Source: Streptomyces hygroscopicus
GTDB lineage: Bacteria > Actinomycetota > Actinomycetes > Streptomycetales > Streptomycetaceae
Direction of reading: 5' to 3'
NCBI RefSeq assembly: GCF_026168105.1
Contig: NZ_LBMW01000044.1
Span: 1-60,597 of the forward strand
DNA length: 60,597 nt
Shown: positions 8,802-16,886 of the stretch, piece by piece
How the letters are laid out: each line of letters starts with the position of its first letter
Position numbering within the stretch: position 1 is the first letter of the stretch
Notes under the pieces: model-generated
The model's database searches: none
The model's input: the letters and a program-made list of their open reading frames with translations, nothing else
What the model was told of the DNA's origin: nothing
Position numbers and translations under genes: made by a program

Positions 8802-8862
8802 GTTCGTACGTCTTCTGCACGCCCTCACACGTCTTCGGCAGGGCCTCATACGTCTTCGACGG
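8802..8862. repeat. Three ~20-bp imperfect tandem repeats in a divergent intergenic region
   Basis: Within the 366-bp gap between fadD (minus) and the YihY gene (plus), three adjacent units share the core ACGTCTTC: 8802-8820, 8821-8841 and 8842-8862, the last two 21 bp long. The rest of the gap is GC-rich with no convincing gene; a minor inverted repeat ACCGG...CCGGT lies around 8621-8655. The repeats lie 51-111 bp upstream of the YihY start and could hold regulator sites. Confidence 0.55.
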
Positions 8863-8912
8863 ATCGGCCAGGGACTCCGCTTAAGGGTCACAGGCCGGGG
8901 TACCGGGAACGC

Positions 8913-9935
8913 ATGGGAGCGCTGGCCCGGCTGGATCGCTATCAGCGACGACATCGCTGGGTGGGATTTCCTCTGGCCGTGGCCTACAAGTTCTACGACG
9001 ACCAGGCCGGATATCTGGCTGCGATATTGGCGTACTACGGGTTTTTCTCCCTGTTCCCACTGATGCTCTTCCTCGTCGCGATACTCGGATCCCTTCTCCG
9101 GGGAAACCCAAATTTGCAGCAGGATGTGCTGAACTCGGCCCTCCGGGAATTCCCCGTGATCGGCGACCAGATCGGCCAGAACATTCACTCCTTTCACGGC
9201 AGCGGCGTCGCCCTGATGATCGGTGTCCTGGGCAGCCTCTACGGCGCGCTGGGGGTCGGGCAGGCCCTCCAGCTCGCCCTGAACAAGATCTTCGCCGTGC
9301 CCCGCCACACACGCCCCGACCCACTGCGCTCACGACTGAAGGGCCTGAAATTCCTGTCCCTGCTCGCACTCGGCCTGTGTGTCACCACGGCCCTGTCCGC
9401 CGCGGAATCGGCGGCCAGTGTGTTCGGAGCCCGTCTGGCCGTCGGCGTGCGCATCGCCGCCGCGGCCACGGCCGTCGTGCTCAACTCCTGTCTCCTGCTG
9501 GCCAGCTACCACATTCTGACGCGACGCCGCATGCCCCTGCGGCTGCTCTACGGCGCGGCGCTGGGCGGTGCGATCGCGTGGCAGGTGCTCCAGTGGGGTG
9601 GTTCGTACTACGTCGGCCACATCCTCAGGGGGACCACGGCGACGTACGGGATGTTCGGCATCGTGCTCGGTCTGCTCGCCTGGCTCTATCTCGGCGCGCT
9701 GGTGTACATCGTCACGGCGGAGGTCAGCGCGGTGCGCTGCATGCGTCTGTGGCCCCGCAGTCTGCTGAGCCCGTTCACCGATCGCGTCCGCCTCACCCCG
9801 GGTGACGTGCGCGCCTACCGGACGTATGCGACGACGGAATCCTTCAAGGGCTTCGAGAAGATCAGCGTGGAGTTCGACCGGCCGCCGCAGTCGCCGCCCG
9901 ACGGGAACGAGCGCCCAGAGAAACGGAACGATTGA
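8913..9935 (+). CDS. YihY/BrkB-family inner-membrane protein
   Basis: 340 residues. The family's hydrophobic core begins with DDQAGYLAAILAYYGFFSLFPLMLFL (about residues 29-54), and about six membrane segments follow, with the conserved GVGQALQLALNKIF region near 115 and WLYLGALVYIVTAEVSAV near 260. The C-terminal ~60 residues are hydrophilic and cytoplasmic. BrkB proteins were once called ribonuclease BN by mistake; the real role is an uncharacterised membrane transport or envelope function. The ATG at 8913 gives the usual short basic N-terminus MGALARLDRYQRRH; the frame is open far upstream only because it shadows fadD. Confidence 0.88.
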   Translation: MGALARLDRYQRRHRWVGFPLAVAYKFYDDQAGYLAAILAYYGFFSLFPLMLFLVAILGSLLRGNPNLQQDVLNSALREFPVIGDQIGQNIHSFHGSGVALMIGVLGSLYGALGVGQALQLALNKIFAVPRHTRPDPLRSRLKGLKFLSLLALGLCVTTALSAAESAASVFGARLAVGVRIAAAATAVVLNSCLLLASYHILTRRRMPLRLLYGAALGGAIAWQVLQWGGSYYVGHILRGTTATYGMFGIVLGLLAWLYLGALVYIVTAEVSAVRCMRLWPRSLLSPFTDRVRLTPGDVRAYRTYATTESFKGFEKISVEFDRPPQSPPDGNERPEKRND

Positions 9936-10244
9936 TTGCTCTTCAGTGCCGGATGCAGTGCATTGTCGGCCAATGAGAAAACCCTTCGCCCGACCGACCG
10001 AATCAGGCGCGCTGTCGCTGTGCCACCGGTCCACGCCTTTCCCGGCTCGCGCACCCCCGCGGCGCGGCATCTTTCGCCCTCCGTGACCAGTCACCCGTCG
10101 GCCATACCTGCCCGTGGCGGCCATGGACTCGCGGCTCTCCGGCCCTTGTCGCCGCCGCGCCGGGATGACTAGGCTCCGGCTCGCCTTCGCACTTCGCACA
10201 CATTTTCCACACATGACGGACCGGTCCGGCGCCGGTTCTCCGTC
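9936..10244. other. Intergenic region upstream of the RiPP cluster, no gene seen
   Basis: 309 bp between the YihY gene and the MFS exporter. No reading frame with a ribosome site or family-like content was found on either strand. It is the logical place for the promoter of the peptide cluster, but I see no clear -35/-10 pair. Confidence 0.4.
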
Positions 10245-11666
10245 GTGCTCGTGTTCCGGCGATCTCCGCGGGGGAGCGCCGTCGTCACACCGGGGGAGGT
10301 GGAGGAAGTCGACGCGTCCCCGGCACCACGACACGCCGCCGAGCCGCCCTCACCCGTCGCGAAGCCCGGCGCAGCGGCCGACCGGTCCGGTACCGGCAGC
10401 CGGCGGGACCTCACATTCCTGTGGTGGATCAACGTGGCCGACGGGCTCGGCAGCCAAGCCTCCGGACTCGTCTTCCCGTTGCTACTGCTGAACCTGGGCC
10501 ACACCCCGGCCACCGCGGGCACGTTCGCCAGCGTGGCCGCCTTCACCGGCGTGCTGCTCGGGCCGCTGGTCGCCGTACCGGCCGACCGGGGACACCGGCG
10601 CCGCATCATGACGGGCGCGGCGTTGCTTGCGGCCGTGGCCATGGCCGGGCTGTCCGTCTGCTGTGCGGGGCGCCCGGCGCTGGGTGTCCTGGTGGGCCTG
10701 GCCCTCGCCGAGCGGCTCTGCGCCGTGGCCTACGAGGCGGCCTCGCGCGGCGCCCTCGTCCACCTGGCCGCTCCCGACGAGTTGCCGCGGGCCGCCGCCG
10801 GGCTCCAGGCGGGCGACCAGACCGCACTGATCCTGGGCCCCGCGCTGGGCGGCATGCTCTTCCAACTCGCCCGTCCCCTGCCGTTCCTGGCCGACGCCGT
10901 CTCCTACGCCGCGACGGCCCTGGGCGTCCGGGCCATCCGGGGGCCCCTCGACCCGCCCCCGCCCCGGGGCGACGCGGTCGAACGGCAGCCCGGTGTGCGT
11001 CCCACGGCGCGAGCGCTGCCCGGTGCCGTGAAGGCGGGCCTCGCCGTCGTCGCCCACTCCCCCGTGCTGCGGCTGGCGCTGCTGTGGACGTCTGCTGCGG
11101 GCGGGGTGCTGGCGCTGCTGTTCTACACCGCGGTGTTCGTGCTCGGCGGCGGCGCCCACAGCGCCTCCACCGGTGCGGTGCTCACCGCCCCCGGAGCGGC
11201 CGGACTGCTCGGCTCGCTGGCGGCCCCGCGCGCGGTACGGCGGCTCGGCCCGCGCCGCGCTCTGACGTCGGCCACCTGGCTGCTGACCGTCCCGTCCGGC
11301 GCGTTGCTGTGGGCCGAGCGGCCGTGGAGCTGGGGGCTGGGCTTCGCCGGACTGAGTCTGTTGCTGCCGCTGGTCACCGTCGTCCTCACCAGTGCGGCCG
11401 TCGCCACGACCCCCGTCGCGCTCCAGTCGCGGGCGGGAGCCGTCCTCGGCTCGGCGGCGACCCTGACCGCGGCCGGCGCGCCCGCCGCCGCGGCCGCCCT
11501 GGTGACCGCCTGGGGCACACGGGCCCCGGCCCTGCTGTGCACAGTCCTGCTCGGCCTGCTGGCCGTGTACACGCAGTTCACCGCCCCTGGGGCACTGTCC
11601 GGGACGGCGGGCGCGGGCGGCGACACGGCGGCTTCGGCCGCCTCCGGAGCCGGAGGGCAGCCATGA
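10245..11666 (+). CDS. MFS transporter, likely exporter of the RiPP cluster
   Basis: Up to 473 residues with about 12 membrane segments beginning at FLWWINVADGLGSQASGLVF and a cytoplasmic loop ADRGHRRRIMTG of the MFS motif A type. The pattern fits the MFS_3/enterobactin-exporter-like group. The start is uncertain: the GTG at 10245 has no visible ribosome site, and the first ~50 residues are Pro/Ala/Arg-rich and poorly ordered, so a downstream start (for example GTG at 10299) is possible. The stop codon overlaps the S9 peptidase start in ATGA, showing translational coupling. By position it would export the mature peptide; this is inferred from context only. Confidence 0.8.
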   Translation: MLVFRRSPRGSAVVTPGEVEEVDASPAPRHAAEPPSPVAKPGAAADRSGTGSRRDLTFLWWINVADGLGSQASGLVFPLLLLNLGHTPATAGTFASVAAFTGVLLGPLVAVPADRGHRRRIMTGAALLAAVAMAGLSVCCAGRPALGVLVGLALAERLCAVAYEAASRGALVHLAAPDELPRAAAGLQAGDQTALILGPALGGMLFQLARPLPFLADAVSYAATALGVRAIRGPLDPPPPRGDAVERQPGVRPTARALPGAVKAGLAVVAHSPVLRLALLWTSAAGGVLALLFYTAVFVLGGGAHSASTGAVLTAPGAAGLLGSLAAPRAVRRLGPRRALTSATWLLTVPSGALLWAERPWSWGLGFAGLSLLLPLVTVVLTSAAVATTPVALQSRAGAVLGSAATLTAAGAPAAAAALVTAWGTRAPALLCTVLLGLLAVYTQFTAPGALSGTAGAGGDTAASAASGAGGQP

Positions 11667-13456
11667 CAAGCCGCTACCAGGTGTTCCTCGGCGCGCTTCC
11701 CGACGTGTGTCCGCGGGACACACGGCGCATGGTCTTCACCGCGGACGCCGGCGGCCGCTGCGAGGTGTTCACCTGGGACGCCGCCGCCCGCAGCGCCCGG
11801 CAGGTCACCGACCGCCCCGGCGGCACCGTGCACTGCGCCATCGACGCCGACGCATACGTCTGGTGGTTCGAGGAGGACACCGAGGGACGGGGCCGTTGGT
11901 GGTACCAGCCCTTCATGGGCGGCCCCCGGCTGCCGGGCCTGCCCGGGGCACCGGCGGGGCTGCCGCGCGGCCTGGCCGTGACGGCGGGCGGGACGGTCGC
12001 CGCGGCGTTCGCCGGACGACGGGACACGACCGTGCTGGTGGGGCGGCGCGGACGGGTCCCACGCGAGGTGCTGCGGACACCGGTGGCGGGCCGGCTGGGC
12101 GGCATCACCCCGGACGGCGACCTGGTGGCCCTTGCCGCGGCTCCCGACGACGAGGCGGCCGTCACCGTCCTGACCGCCACCGGCCGTGTCACCGCGGTCC
12201 TGCCCGGCCCCGGCGGTCCGGGGGCACGGCTGTGGTGCCAGGGCTTCTCACCGCGCCCCGGCCGGCGCGAACTGCTGCTGGTCCAGGACCTCGGGGACCG
12301 TTACGCGCCGGCCACCTGGACACCGGAGACCGGACTGACCACCCACCACTGGTGCACCTTCGACACGGAGATCACCGCCCGGTGGTATCCCGACCGGGAC
12401 GAGGTGCTGGTGCGCCAGGACCGCCACGGCCGCTCGCTGCTGCACCGGATCGCCCTGCACACCCGCCGGCGCCAGGTCGTCCCCACACCCGCCGGGAGCC
12501 TGCTGGACGCGGCGGCCCGCCCCGGCGGGTCCCTGCACTACCTGTGGACCGACACCGCCCACCCGCCCGTCCTCCGCTCGACCGACGGCACCCCCCTGCC
12601 ACCGCCCGGCCCCTCCCCCGTCGTACCCGGCCGCCACACCGACCTGTGGACGCCGACCCCCGACGGGCCCGTGCACACCCTGCTGAGCCTGCCGGAGACC
12701 GACGGCGCCGCTCCCGCACCCGCGGTCTTCCTGGTGCACGGCGGACCCGCCGACCAGGACCGGGACGCATACGACGCCACGGTCCACTCCCTGGTGGCCT
12801 CCGGCTACGCCGCCGTACGCGTCAACTACCGCGGCTCCACCGGATACGGGCCCCGCTGGCGGCGGGCGTTCGGAGCGGGTGTCGGGCACACACAGGTGCA
12901 CGACCTCGCCGCCGTCCGCGCCGACCTCGTACGCCGGGGGCTGGTCGCCGACGGGGCGAGCGCCCTGTGGGGCGTGTCGTGGGGCGCCTACCTGGTCCTG
13001 CTCGCCCTCGGCTCGCACCCCGGCCTGTGGCAGGCGGGCGTCGCCGTCAAACCCGTCGCCGACTGGGTCACCGCCCACCGGACCACCACGCCCGCGCTAC
13101 GCGCCCTGGACGTACGCCTGTTCGGCGGCACTCCCGACGAGGTGCCCGAGCGGTATGCGCACAGCTCGCCCCTCACCTACGCGGACGGCGTGACTGCGCC
13201 GCTGCTCGTGGTCGGCGCGACGAGGGACACCAAGTGCCCTCCCGAGCAGATCCGCACCTATCTCGCCGCCCTCGGCGCCGCGGGCGTGGAGCACGAGGCG
13301 ATGTGGCTCGACACCGGCCACGACGGCTACGACGGCGCGGCGCACATCGCGGTCCTGCGCCGCTCGCTGCGTTTCCTGCGCGACCGGCTGCCCGGCCCGG
13401 CGGCCGGTGATCCCGAGCGTCCCCCGGCACGACTGGGAGGACCCCGGCCCCGCTGA
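11663..13456 (+). CDS. S9-family (prolyl oligopeptidase-type) peptidase of the RiPP cluster
   Basis: 597 residues. The N-terminal half (to about 340) is a beta-propeller-like region; the C-terminal half is an alpha/beta hydrolase. The nucleophile motif GVSWGAY puts Ser at 439; Asp522 (ATRDTKCP) and His553 (DTGHDGYD) complete the expected triad, and VFLVHGGP with NYRGSTGYG form the oxyanion and substrate region. S9 enzymes cut short peptides that fit inside the propeller. Its start overlaps the exporter stop (ATGA) with GGAGGG upstream, and its stop lies 57 nt before the precursor peptide gene, so it is a good candidate for leader removal or trimming. The predicted protein has no signal peptide, so it is probably cytoplasmic. 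Confidence 0.88.
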   Translation: MTSRYQVFLGALPDVCPRDTRRMVFTADAGGRCEVFTWDAAARSARQVTDRPGGTVHCAIDADAYVWWFEEDTEGRGRWWYQPFMGGPRLPGLPGAPAGLPRGLAVTAGGTVAAAFAGRRDTTVLVGRRGRVPREVLRTPVAGRLGGITPDGDLVALAAAPDDEAAVTVLTATGRVTAVLPGPGGPGARLWCQGFSPRPGRRELLLVQDLGDRYAPATWTPETGLTTHHWCTFDTEITARWYPDRDEVLVRQDRHGRSLLHRIALHTRRRQVVPTPAGSLLDAAARPGGSLHYLWTDTAHPPVLRSTDGTPLPPPGPSPVVPGRHTDLWTPTPDGPVHTLLSLPETDGAAPAPAVFLVHGGPADQDRDAYDATVHSLVASGYAAVRVNYRGSTGYGPRWRRAFGAGVGHTQVHDLAAVRADLVRRGLVADGASALWGVSWGAYLVLLALGSHPGLWQAGVAVKPVADWVTAHRTTTPALRALDVRLFGGTPDEVPERYAHSSPLTYADGVTAPLLVVGATRDTKCPPEQIRTYLAALGAAGVEHEAMWLDTGHDGYDGAAHIAVLRRSLRFLRDRLPGPAAGDPERPPARLGGPRPR

Positions 13457-13513
13457 TGCAGCAGCGGGACCGGGACACGCACAGCACCACCCACTCGAAG
13501 AAGGAGGAACACC

Positions 13514-13636
13514 GTGCAGAAGGACATCATCCACAACGACCCGCTCGCCGGCGACGAGGAGAACCGCAAGCCGGGCATCGGCATCACCATCACCGTCCCG
13601 TTCCGCAACGCCGACGAGGGCGGTGACGAGGAGTGA
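13514..13636 (+). CDS. Putative RiPP precursor peptide, 40 residues
   Basis: GTG start with an ideal AAGGAGG 6 nt upstream (13501-13507), 40 codons, TGA at 13634-13636. The N-terminal part (residues 1-20, including IIHNDPLAG and ENRKP) is hydrophilic. Residues 21-31 read GIGITITVPFR, alternating small and beta-branched residues, and the tail NADEGGDEE is very acidic. Size, position directly before the radical SAM maturase and the strong ribosome site all fit a RiPP precursor. The likely modified region is residues 21-33 (inference); unactivated Ile, Val and Thr side chains are plausible sites for a cobalamin radical methylase. No GG or Cys-containing leader cut site is obvious. Confidence 0.72.
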   Translation: MQKDIIHNDPLAGDEENRKPGIGITITVPFRNADEGGDEE

Positions 13637-13703
13637 CCCACGGCCCGGCCCCCGGCCTCCGTCCGCACTCCCTTGCCCGCATCCGTGTCCCAAGGAGCCG
13701 ACC

Positions 13704-15656
13704 GTGCGCGTTCTTCTCGTCAACATGCCCTGGTCGCCCATCGACCTGCCCTCACTGGCCCTCGGCATCCTCAAACGCAGCGTCGACGAACGCGTCGAGG
13801 GCGCCACCTGCGACGTACTGCACGCCAATCTGGAGTTCACCGACTGGATCACCGAGCGCACCGAGTTCTCCGCCGAGGACTACGAGTACTACGCCCTGTC
13901 CTCCTATTTCCTCGGGTGCGGCGACTGGGTGTTCTCCTCCGCCCTGTACGACGACCCGGAGTGGAAGGACGCCGAGTTCGTCGACGTGATGACGGACAAG
14001 CTGCGCAAGTCCCGGATGCGGATGACCCGGGAACTGCACCGGGTCGTGCCGGAGTTCGTCGCCGACATCGCCCGCCGGGCGGTCGGCCTCGCACCCGATG
14101 TCGTCGGCTTCACCTCCACCTTCCAGCAGAACACCGCCGCGCTCGCGGCGGCGCGGCACATCAAGCGGCTCGCCCCGCACATCGTCACGGTCATGGGCGG
14201 CGCCAACTGCGACGCCGAGCAGGGCGCGGCCGTCCACCGCAACTTCCCCTTCGTCGACTACGTGGTGCGCGGCGAGGGCGAGGAGGCCTTCCCGAGGCTG
14301 CTGACCGCGCTGCGCAGCGAGGAGCCGGACCTGGCCGACATCCCGGGGCTGTGCCACCGCACCCCGGACACCCCGCACAGCGCCAACCCGATGCCCACCG
14401 GCCCCCTGCCCCCGGCTGCCATCCTGCCGCCGGACTACAGCGGTTACTTCGAACGTCTCGCCGCGTCCGTGGCGCGCAATTGGGTGGAGCCGAAACTGGT
14501 GGTCGAGGGCGCGCGCGGCTGCTGGTGGGGCGAGAAGCACCACTGCACGTTCTGCGGTCTGAACGGCTCGTTCATGCAGTTCCGCAGCAAGAGCCCCGAC
14601 ACCTTCTACCAGGAGATCATGGACCTGGCCGAGTGCCACCGCGTCCTGGACATGTACGTCGTCGACAACATCCTCGACATGCGCTACCTGTCCACCGTGC
14701 TGCCCCGCATCATCGACAGCGGCTACGACCTGCGCATGCACATCGAGATCAAGGCCAACATGCGCCGCCCGCAGCTGCGGGTCCTCGCGGACGCCGGACT
14801 GATCTACGTCCAGCCCGGCATCGAGAGCCTCAACAGCAGGGTCCTCGACCTGATGGACAAGGGCGTCAGCGGCTGCCAGAACGTACGCATGCTGCGGGAC
14901 GCGGCCGAGACGGGACTGTCCGTCTCCTGGAACTACCTGCACGGCTTCCCCGGGGAGACGGCCGACGACTACGAACCCGTCATCCGCCAGCTGCCGGCCC
15001 TGGAACACCTCAACCCGCCGGTCGACCTGTCCGCCCGGATCGCCATCGAACGGTTCAGCCCCTACTTCAAGCGCCCCGAACTGGGCTTCACCGGGCTGCG
15101 GCCCGAGCAGCACTACCTCTTCACCTACGACCTGCCCGAGGCCGAACTGCACGATCTCGCCTATGTCTTCCAGGCACCCGAGCGAGGCATCACCGAGGCG
15201 ACCGTGACCCTGCTGAACGACGCCCTCGCCGCGTGGAAGAAACGCCACGTCGACGCCCGCCTCACCCACACCGACCTCGGTGACCGGATCGTGCTGGTCA
15301 GCCGGAGGCACGCCTTCGGCTGGCGGACCATGCAGCTCACCGACCCGTTCGAGGTGGCCGTCTTCCGACTGCTGGACCAGCCCCACACTCCCACGGCCCT
15401 GCACCGCAAGGTCGGCGACGCCCTGGCCGGCCGCACCCGCGAGGACCTTCAGGTCCTGCTGGACGACTGGACCGCGAAGGGTGTGGTGTTCACCGACGCG
15501 GGCCAGTACGTCCACATCGCACCGGCCGCCGTCAACCAGGACCTGCTGCGCCTCGACTACATGCGTCACGCGCACGCCCGTCCGGCGGTCGGCGGACCCG
15601 CCGCCGGAGACCGCGCCCCGTCCGCCCGCCCCGAGCCGGCACCCGCCCTGTCCTGA
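13704..15656 (+). CDS. RiPP maturase: cobalamin-binding radical SAM enzyme
   Basis: 650 residues, GTG start with AAGGAG 7 nt upstream. Residues 1-200 form a B12-binding domain (VLLVNMPW, GFTSTFQQNT, VTVMGGANCD, VDYVVRGEGEEAF). The radical SAM core starts near 268; the cluster cysteines are C273, C281 and C284, a CX7CX2C spacing (CWWGEKHHCTFC) unlike the usual CX3CX2C but known in the RiPP maturation radical SAM family TIGR03975. The C-terminal ~200 residues carry VDLSARIAIERFSPYF and a small helical domain, then a low-complexity tail. Members methylate unactivated carbons or make other radical changes in peptides; the exact reaction here is unknown. It follows the precursor gene by 67 bp and precedes the DUF5825 gene. 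Confidence 0.9.
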   Translation: MRVLLVNMPWSPIDLPSLALGILKRSVDERVEGATCDVLHANLEFTDWITERTEFSAEDYEYYALSSYFLGCGDWVFSSALYDDPEWKDAEFVDVMTDKLRKSRMRMTRELHRVVPEFVADIARRAVGLAPDVVGFTSTFQQNTAALAAARHIKRLAPHIVTVMGGANCDAEQGAAVHRNFPFVDYVVRGEGEEAFPRLLTALRSEEPDLADIPGLCHRTPDTPHSANPMPTGPLPPAAILPPDYSGYFERLAASVARNWVEPKLVVEGARGCWWGEKHHCTFCGLNGSFMQFRSKSPDTFYQEIMDLAECHRVLDMYVVDNILDMRYLSTVLPRIIDSGYDLRMHIEIKANMRRPQLRVLADAGLIYVQPGIESLNSRVLDLMDKGVSGCQNVRMLRDAAETGLSVSWNYLHGFPGETADDYEPVIRQLPALEHLNPPVDLSARIAIERFSPYFKRPELGFTGLRPEQHYLFTYDLPEAELHDLAYVFQAPERGITEATVTLLNDALAAWKKRHVDARLTHTDLGDRIVLVSRRHAFGWRTMQLTDPFEVAVFRLLDQPHTPTALHRKVGDALAGRTREDLQVLLDDWTAKGVVFTDAGQYVHIAPAAVNQDLLRLDYMRHAHARPAVGGPAAGDRAPSARPEPAPALS

Positions 15657-15721
15657 CCTCCGTCCCCCTCATCTCCGTTGCCCTGACCTCCCCCGCCCTG
15701 ACCTCCGTTGCCGTGGTCCTC

Positions 15722-15767
15722 GACGAAGGACCTCCCATGACACCGACGAAGGACCGCCCATGACACC
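15722..15767 (+). repeat. 23-bp tandem duplication spanning the DUF5825 start site
   Basis: Two adjacent 23-bp units (15722-15744 and 15745-15767) differ at one base. Each holds GACGAAGGACC, CCC and ATGACACC, that is, a ribosome-site-like segment and an ATG. Because 23 is not a multiple of 3, the two ATGs lie in different frames. Confidence 0.92.
15737..15763 (+). CDS. 8-codon upstream ORF created by the duplication
   Basis: ATG at 15737, product MTPTKDRP, stop TGA at 15761-15763 overlapping the DUF5825 start in ATGA. It is preceded by GAAGGA. It could couple translation to the downstream gene or simply be a by-product of the duplication. The peptide itself is unlikely to have a function. 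Confidence 0.4.
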   Translation: MTPTKDRP

Positions 15768-16419
15768 GACCGCACCGACCCTGGCCGTGCGGGCCTGGCG
15801 CGACCCCGACCCGCAGGCCCACGATCTGCCGGGCATGTCCCTCGGCCGTGTTTCCCTCCCCGTCGGCTCCGACCACGCCGAGCATCTGTGGGCCATGGGC
15901 GCGCGGCACGCCGAGCTCGAGGGGGGCGTCGACCTGGCGGCGCCCGACGAGGCCGCCCATCGCCGGGCGATCGACCAGCTGTGCCTGGTCCGCGATCTGA
16001 CCGCACGCGCCGTACGGGTCGACTGGGACCTACGCCTGTCTCCCGACCGGGCCGCCCAGCAGTGGAAGGTGCTGTCCCACCTTCAGCCGCCGCGCAGTGC
16101 GACCGGTCTCACGGACGCGGAGGACGCCCTGTACGCCTGGCGCACCCGCCACTATCTGTGCAAGTTGATCTGGCGCCAGGGTCCCGGCTTCGTCCAGATC
16201 CGCGACCGCCGCTGGGGCGACCTGCGGCGCTTCACCGCCGACGAGCCCCGCTACCAGGACGCCATCGCCCGCCTGGACCGCGGCGCCCACCACACCGAGG
16301 TCCCCGCCGAAGTTCTGGCCGAGTTCACCGCGGAACACCTCGTGCTGCGGCTGGGCGACCTGGCCTGGTGGCTGCCGTACCGGGTCTCCCGCTGGCTCCA
16401 GGAGGCCATGGCCGTCTGA
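15760..16419 (+). CDS. DUF5825 family protein, partner of the RiPP radical SAM enzyme
   Basis: 219 residues, rich in Trp and Arg (AVRAWRDPD, DWDLRLSPD, HYLCKLIWRQGPGFVQIRDRR, LVLRLGDLAWWLPYRVSRW). From memory, DUF5825 proteins are encoded next to RiPP-maturation radical SAM methylases in Streptomyces; no catalytic motif is visible, and a role in precursor recognition or in assisting the maturase is inferred. I chose the second ATG of the duplicated start region because only it opens the long frame; GAAGGA lies 8 nt upstream. The gap from the radical SAM gene is about 100 bp and contains short CTGACCTCC/CATCTCCGTTGCC-type repeats. Confidence 0.75.
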   Translation: MTPTAPTLAVRAWRDPDPQAHDLPGMSLGRVSLPVGSDHAEHLWAMGARHAELEGGVDLAAPDEAAHRRAIDQLCLVRDLTARAVRVDWDLRLSPDRAAQQWKVLSHLQPPRSATGLTDAEDALYAWRTRHYLCKLIWRQGPGFVQIRDRRWGDLRRFTADEPRYQDAIARLDRGAHHTEVPAEVLAEFTAEHLVLRLGDLAWWLPYRVSRWLQEAMAV

Positions 16420-16451
16420 GCATGCGAACGGCGGCGTCGAGCTTCGACCGC

Positions 16452-16751
16452 TCAGGAGGTCTGGCCCTGCGCCCTGGCCGTGTCGTCGGCCAGGTCCTCC
16501 TGGCTGCGGTTGGCCTCGAGGTTGGACTTCATACGGTCGACCTTCTGCACGATCTGCACGGAGGCCCGGTCGCGCTCCCTGCGCAGCACCACAAAGCTGA
16601 TCGGCGCGGAGATCGCCAGGGAGAGCAGGAGGACCCACAGGAAGTTGGAGTCGCCGAGGCCGCGCGGGAGGACGCCTGAGTAGACGAGGCCCCAGACGAC
16701 CACGAGGCAGCCCGCGAAGATACCGAGGCGCATCAGCGTGTAGCGGAGCAT
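16452..16751 (-). CDS. DUF4229 membrane protein
   Basis: 99 residues from the ATG at 16749-16751. Two membrane segments (MRLGIFAGCLVVVWGLVYSG, about residues 7-26, and LWVLLLSLAISAPISFVVL) are followed by an RRERDRAS basic turn and a charged, probably coiled C-terminus ending QSEDL-like and Gln/Ser-rich. This is the usual organisation of DUF4229, a small actinobacterial membrane family of unknown function commonly found beside mqnE. The ribosome site is weak (GGATTGAG), so a GTG four codons upstream cannot be excluded. Confidence 0.8.
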   Translation of the reverse strand: MLRYTLMRLGIFAGCLVVVWGLVYSGVLPRGLGDSNFLWVLLLSLAISAPISFVVLRRERDRASVQIVQKVDRMKSNLEANRSQEDLADDTARAQGQTS

Positions 16752-16886
16752 CTCAATCCACACTTCCGTTCCGTGGGGTCCCCCCTGTTCGAGCGAAACC
16801 GAGAGCTCGGGGGAGATCCCAAAGGGCACCGTCCAGTGAAGCACGCCGGGCACCCGATCTTGCAGGGGGGTGGGCAGGGGCCCCGC

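Noticed and set aside
6690..8900. Long plus-strand frame antisense to fadD running into YihY
   Set aside because: Shadow of high third-position GC on the opposite strand; composition is Arg/Gly/Pro and no family motif before residue 1 of YihY.
13456..13623. Out-of-frame ORF with a His-rich run across the RiPP precursor
   Set aside because: Starts at ATG 13456 overlapping the S9 stop, but lacks its own ribosome site. The His/Arg run is the shifted reading of the ATC-ACC codons of the precursor.
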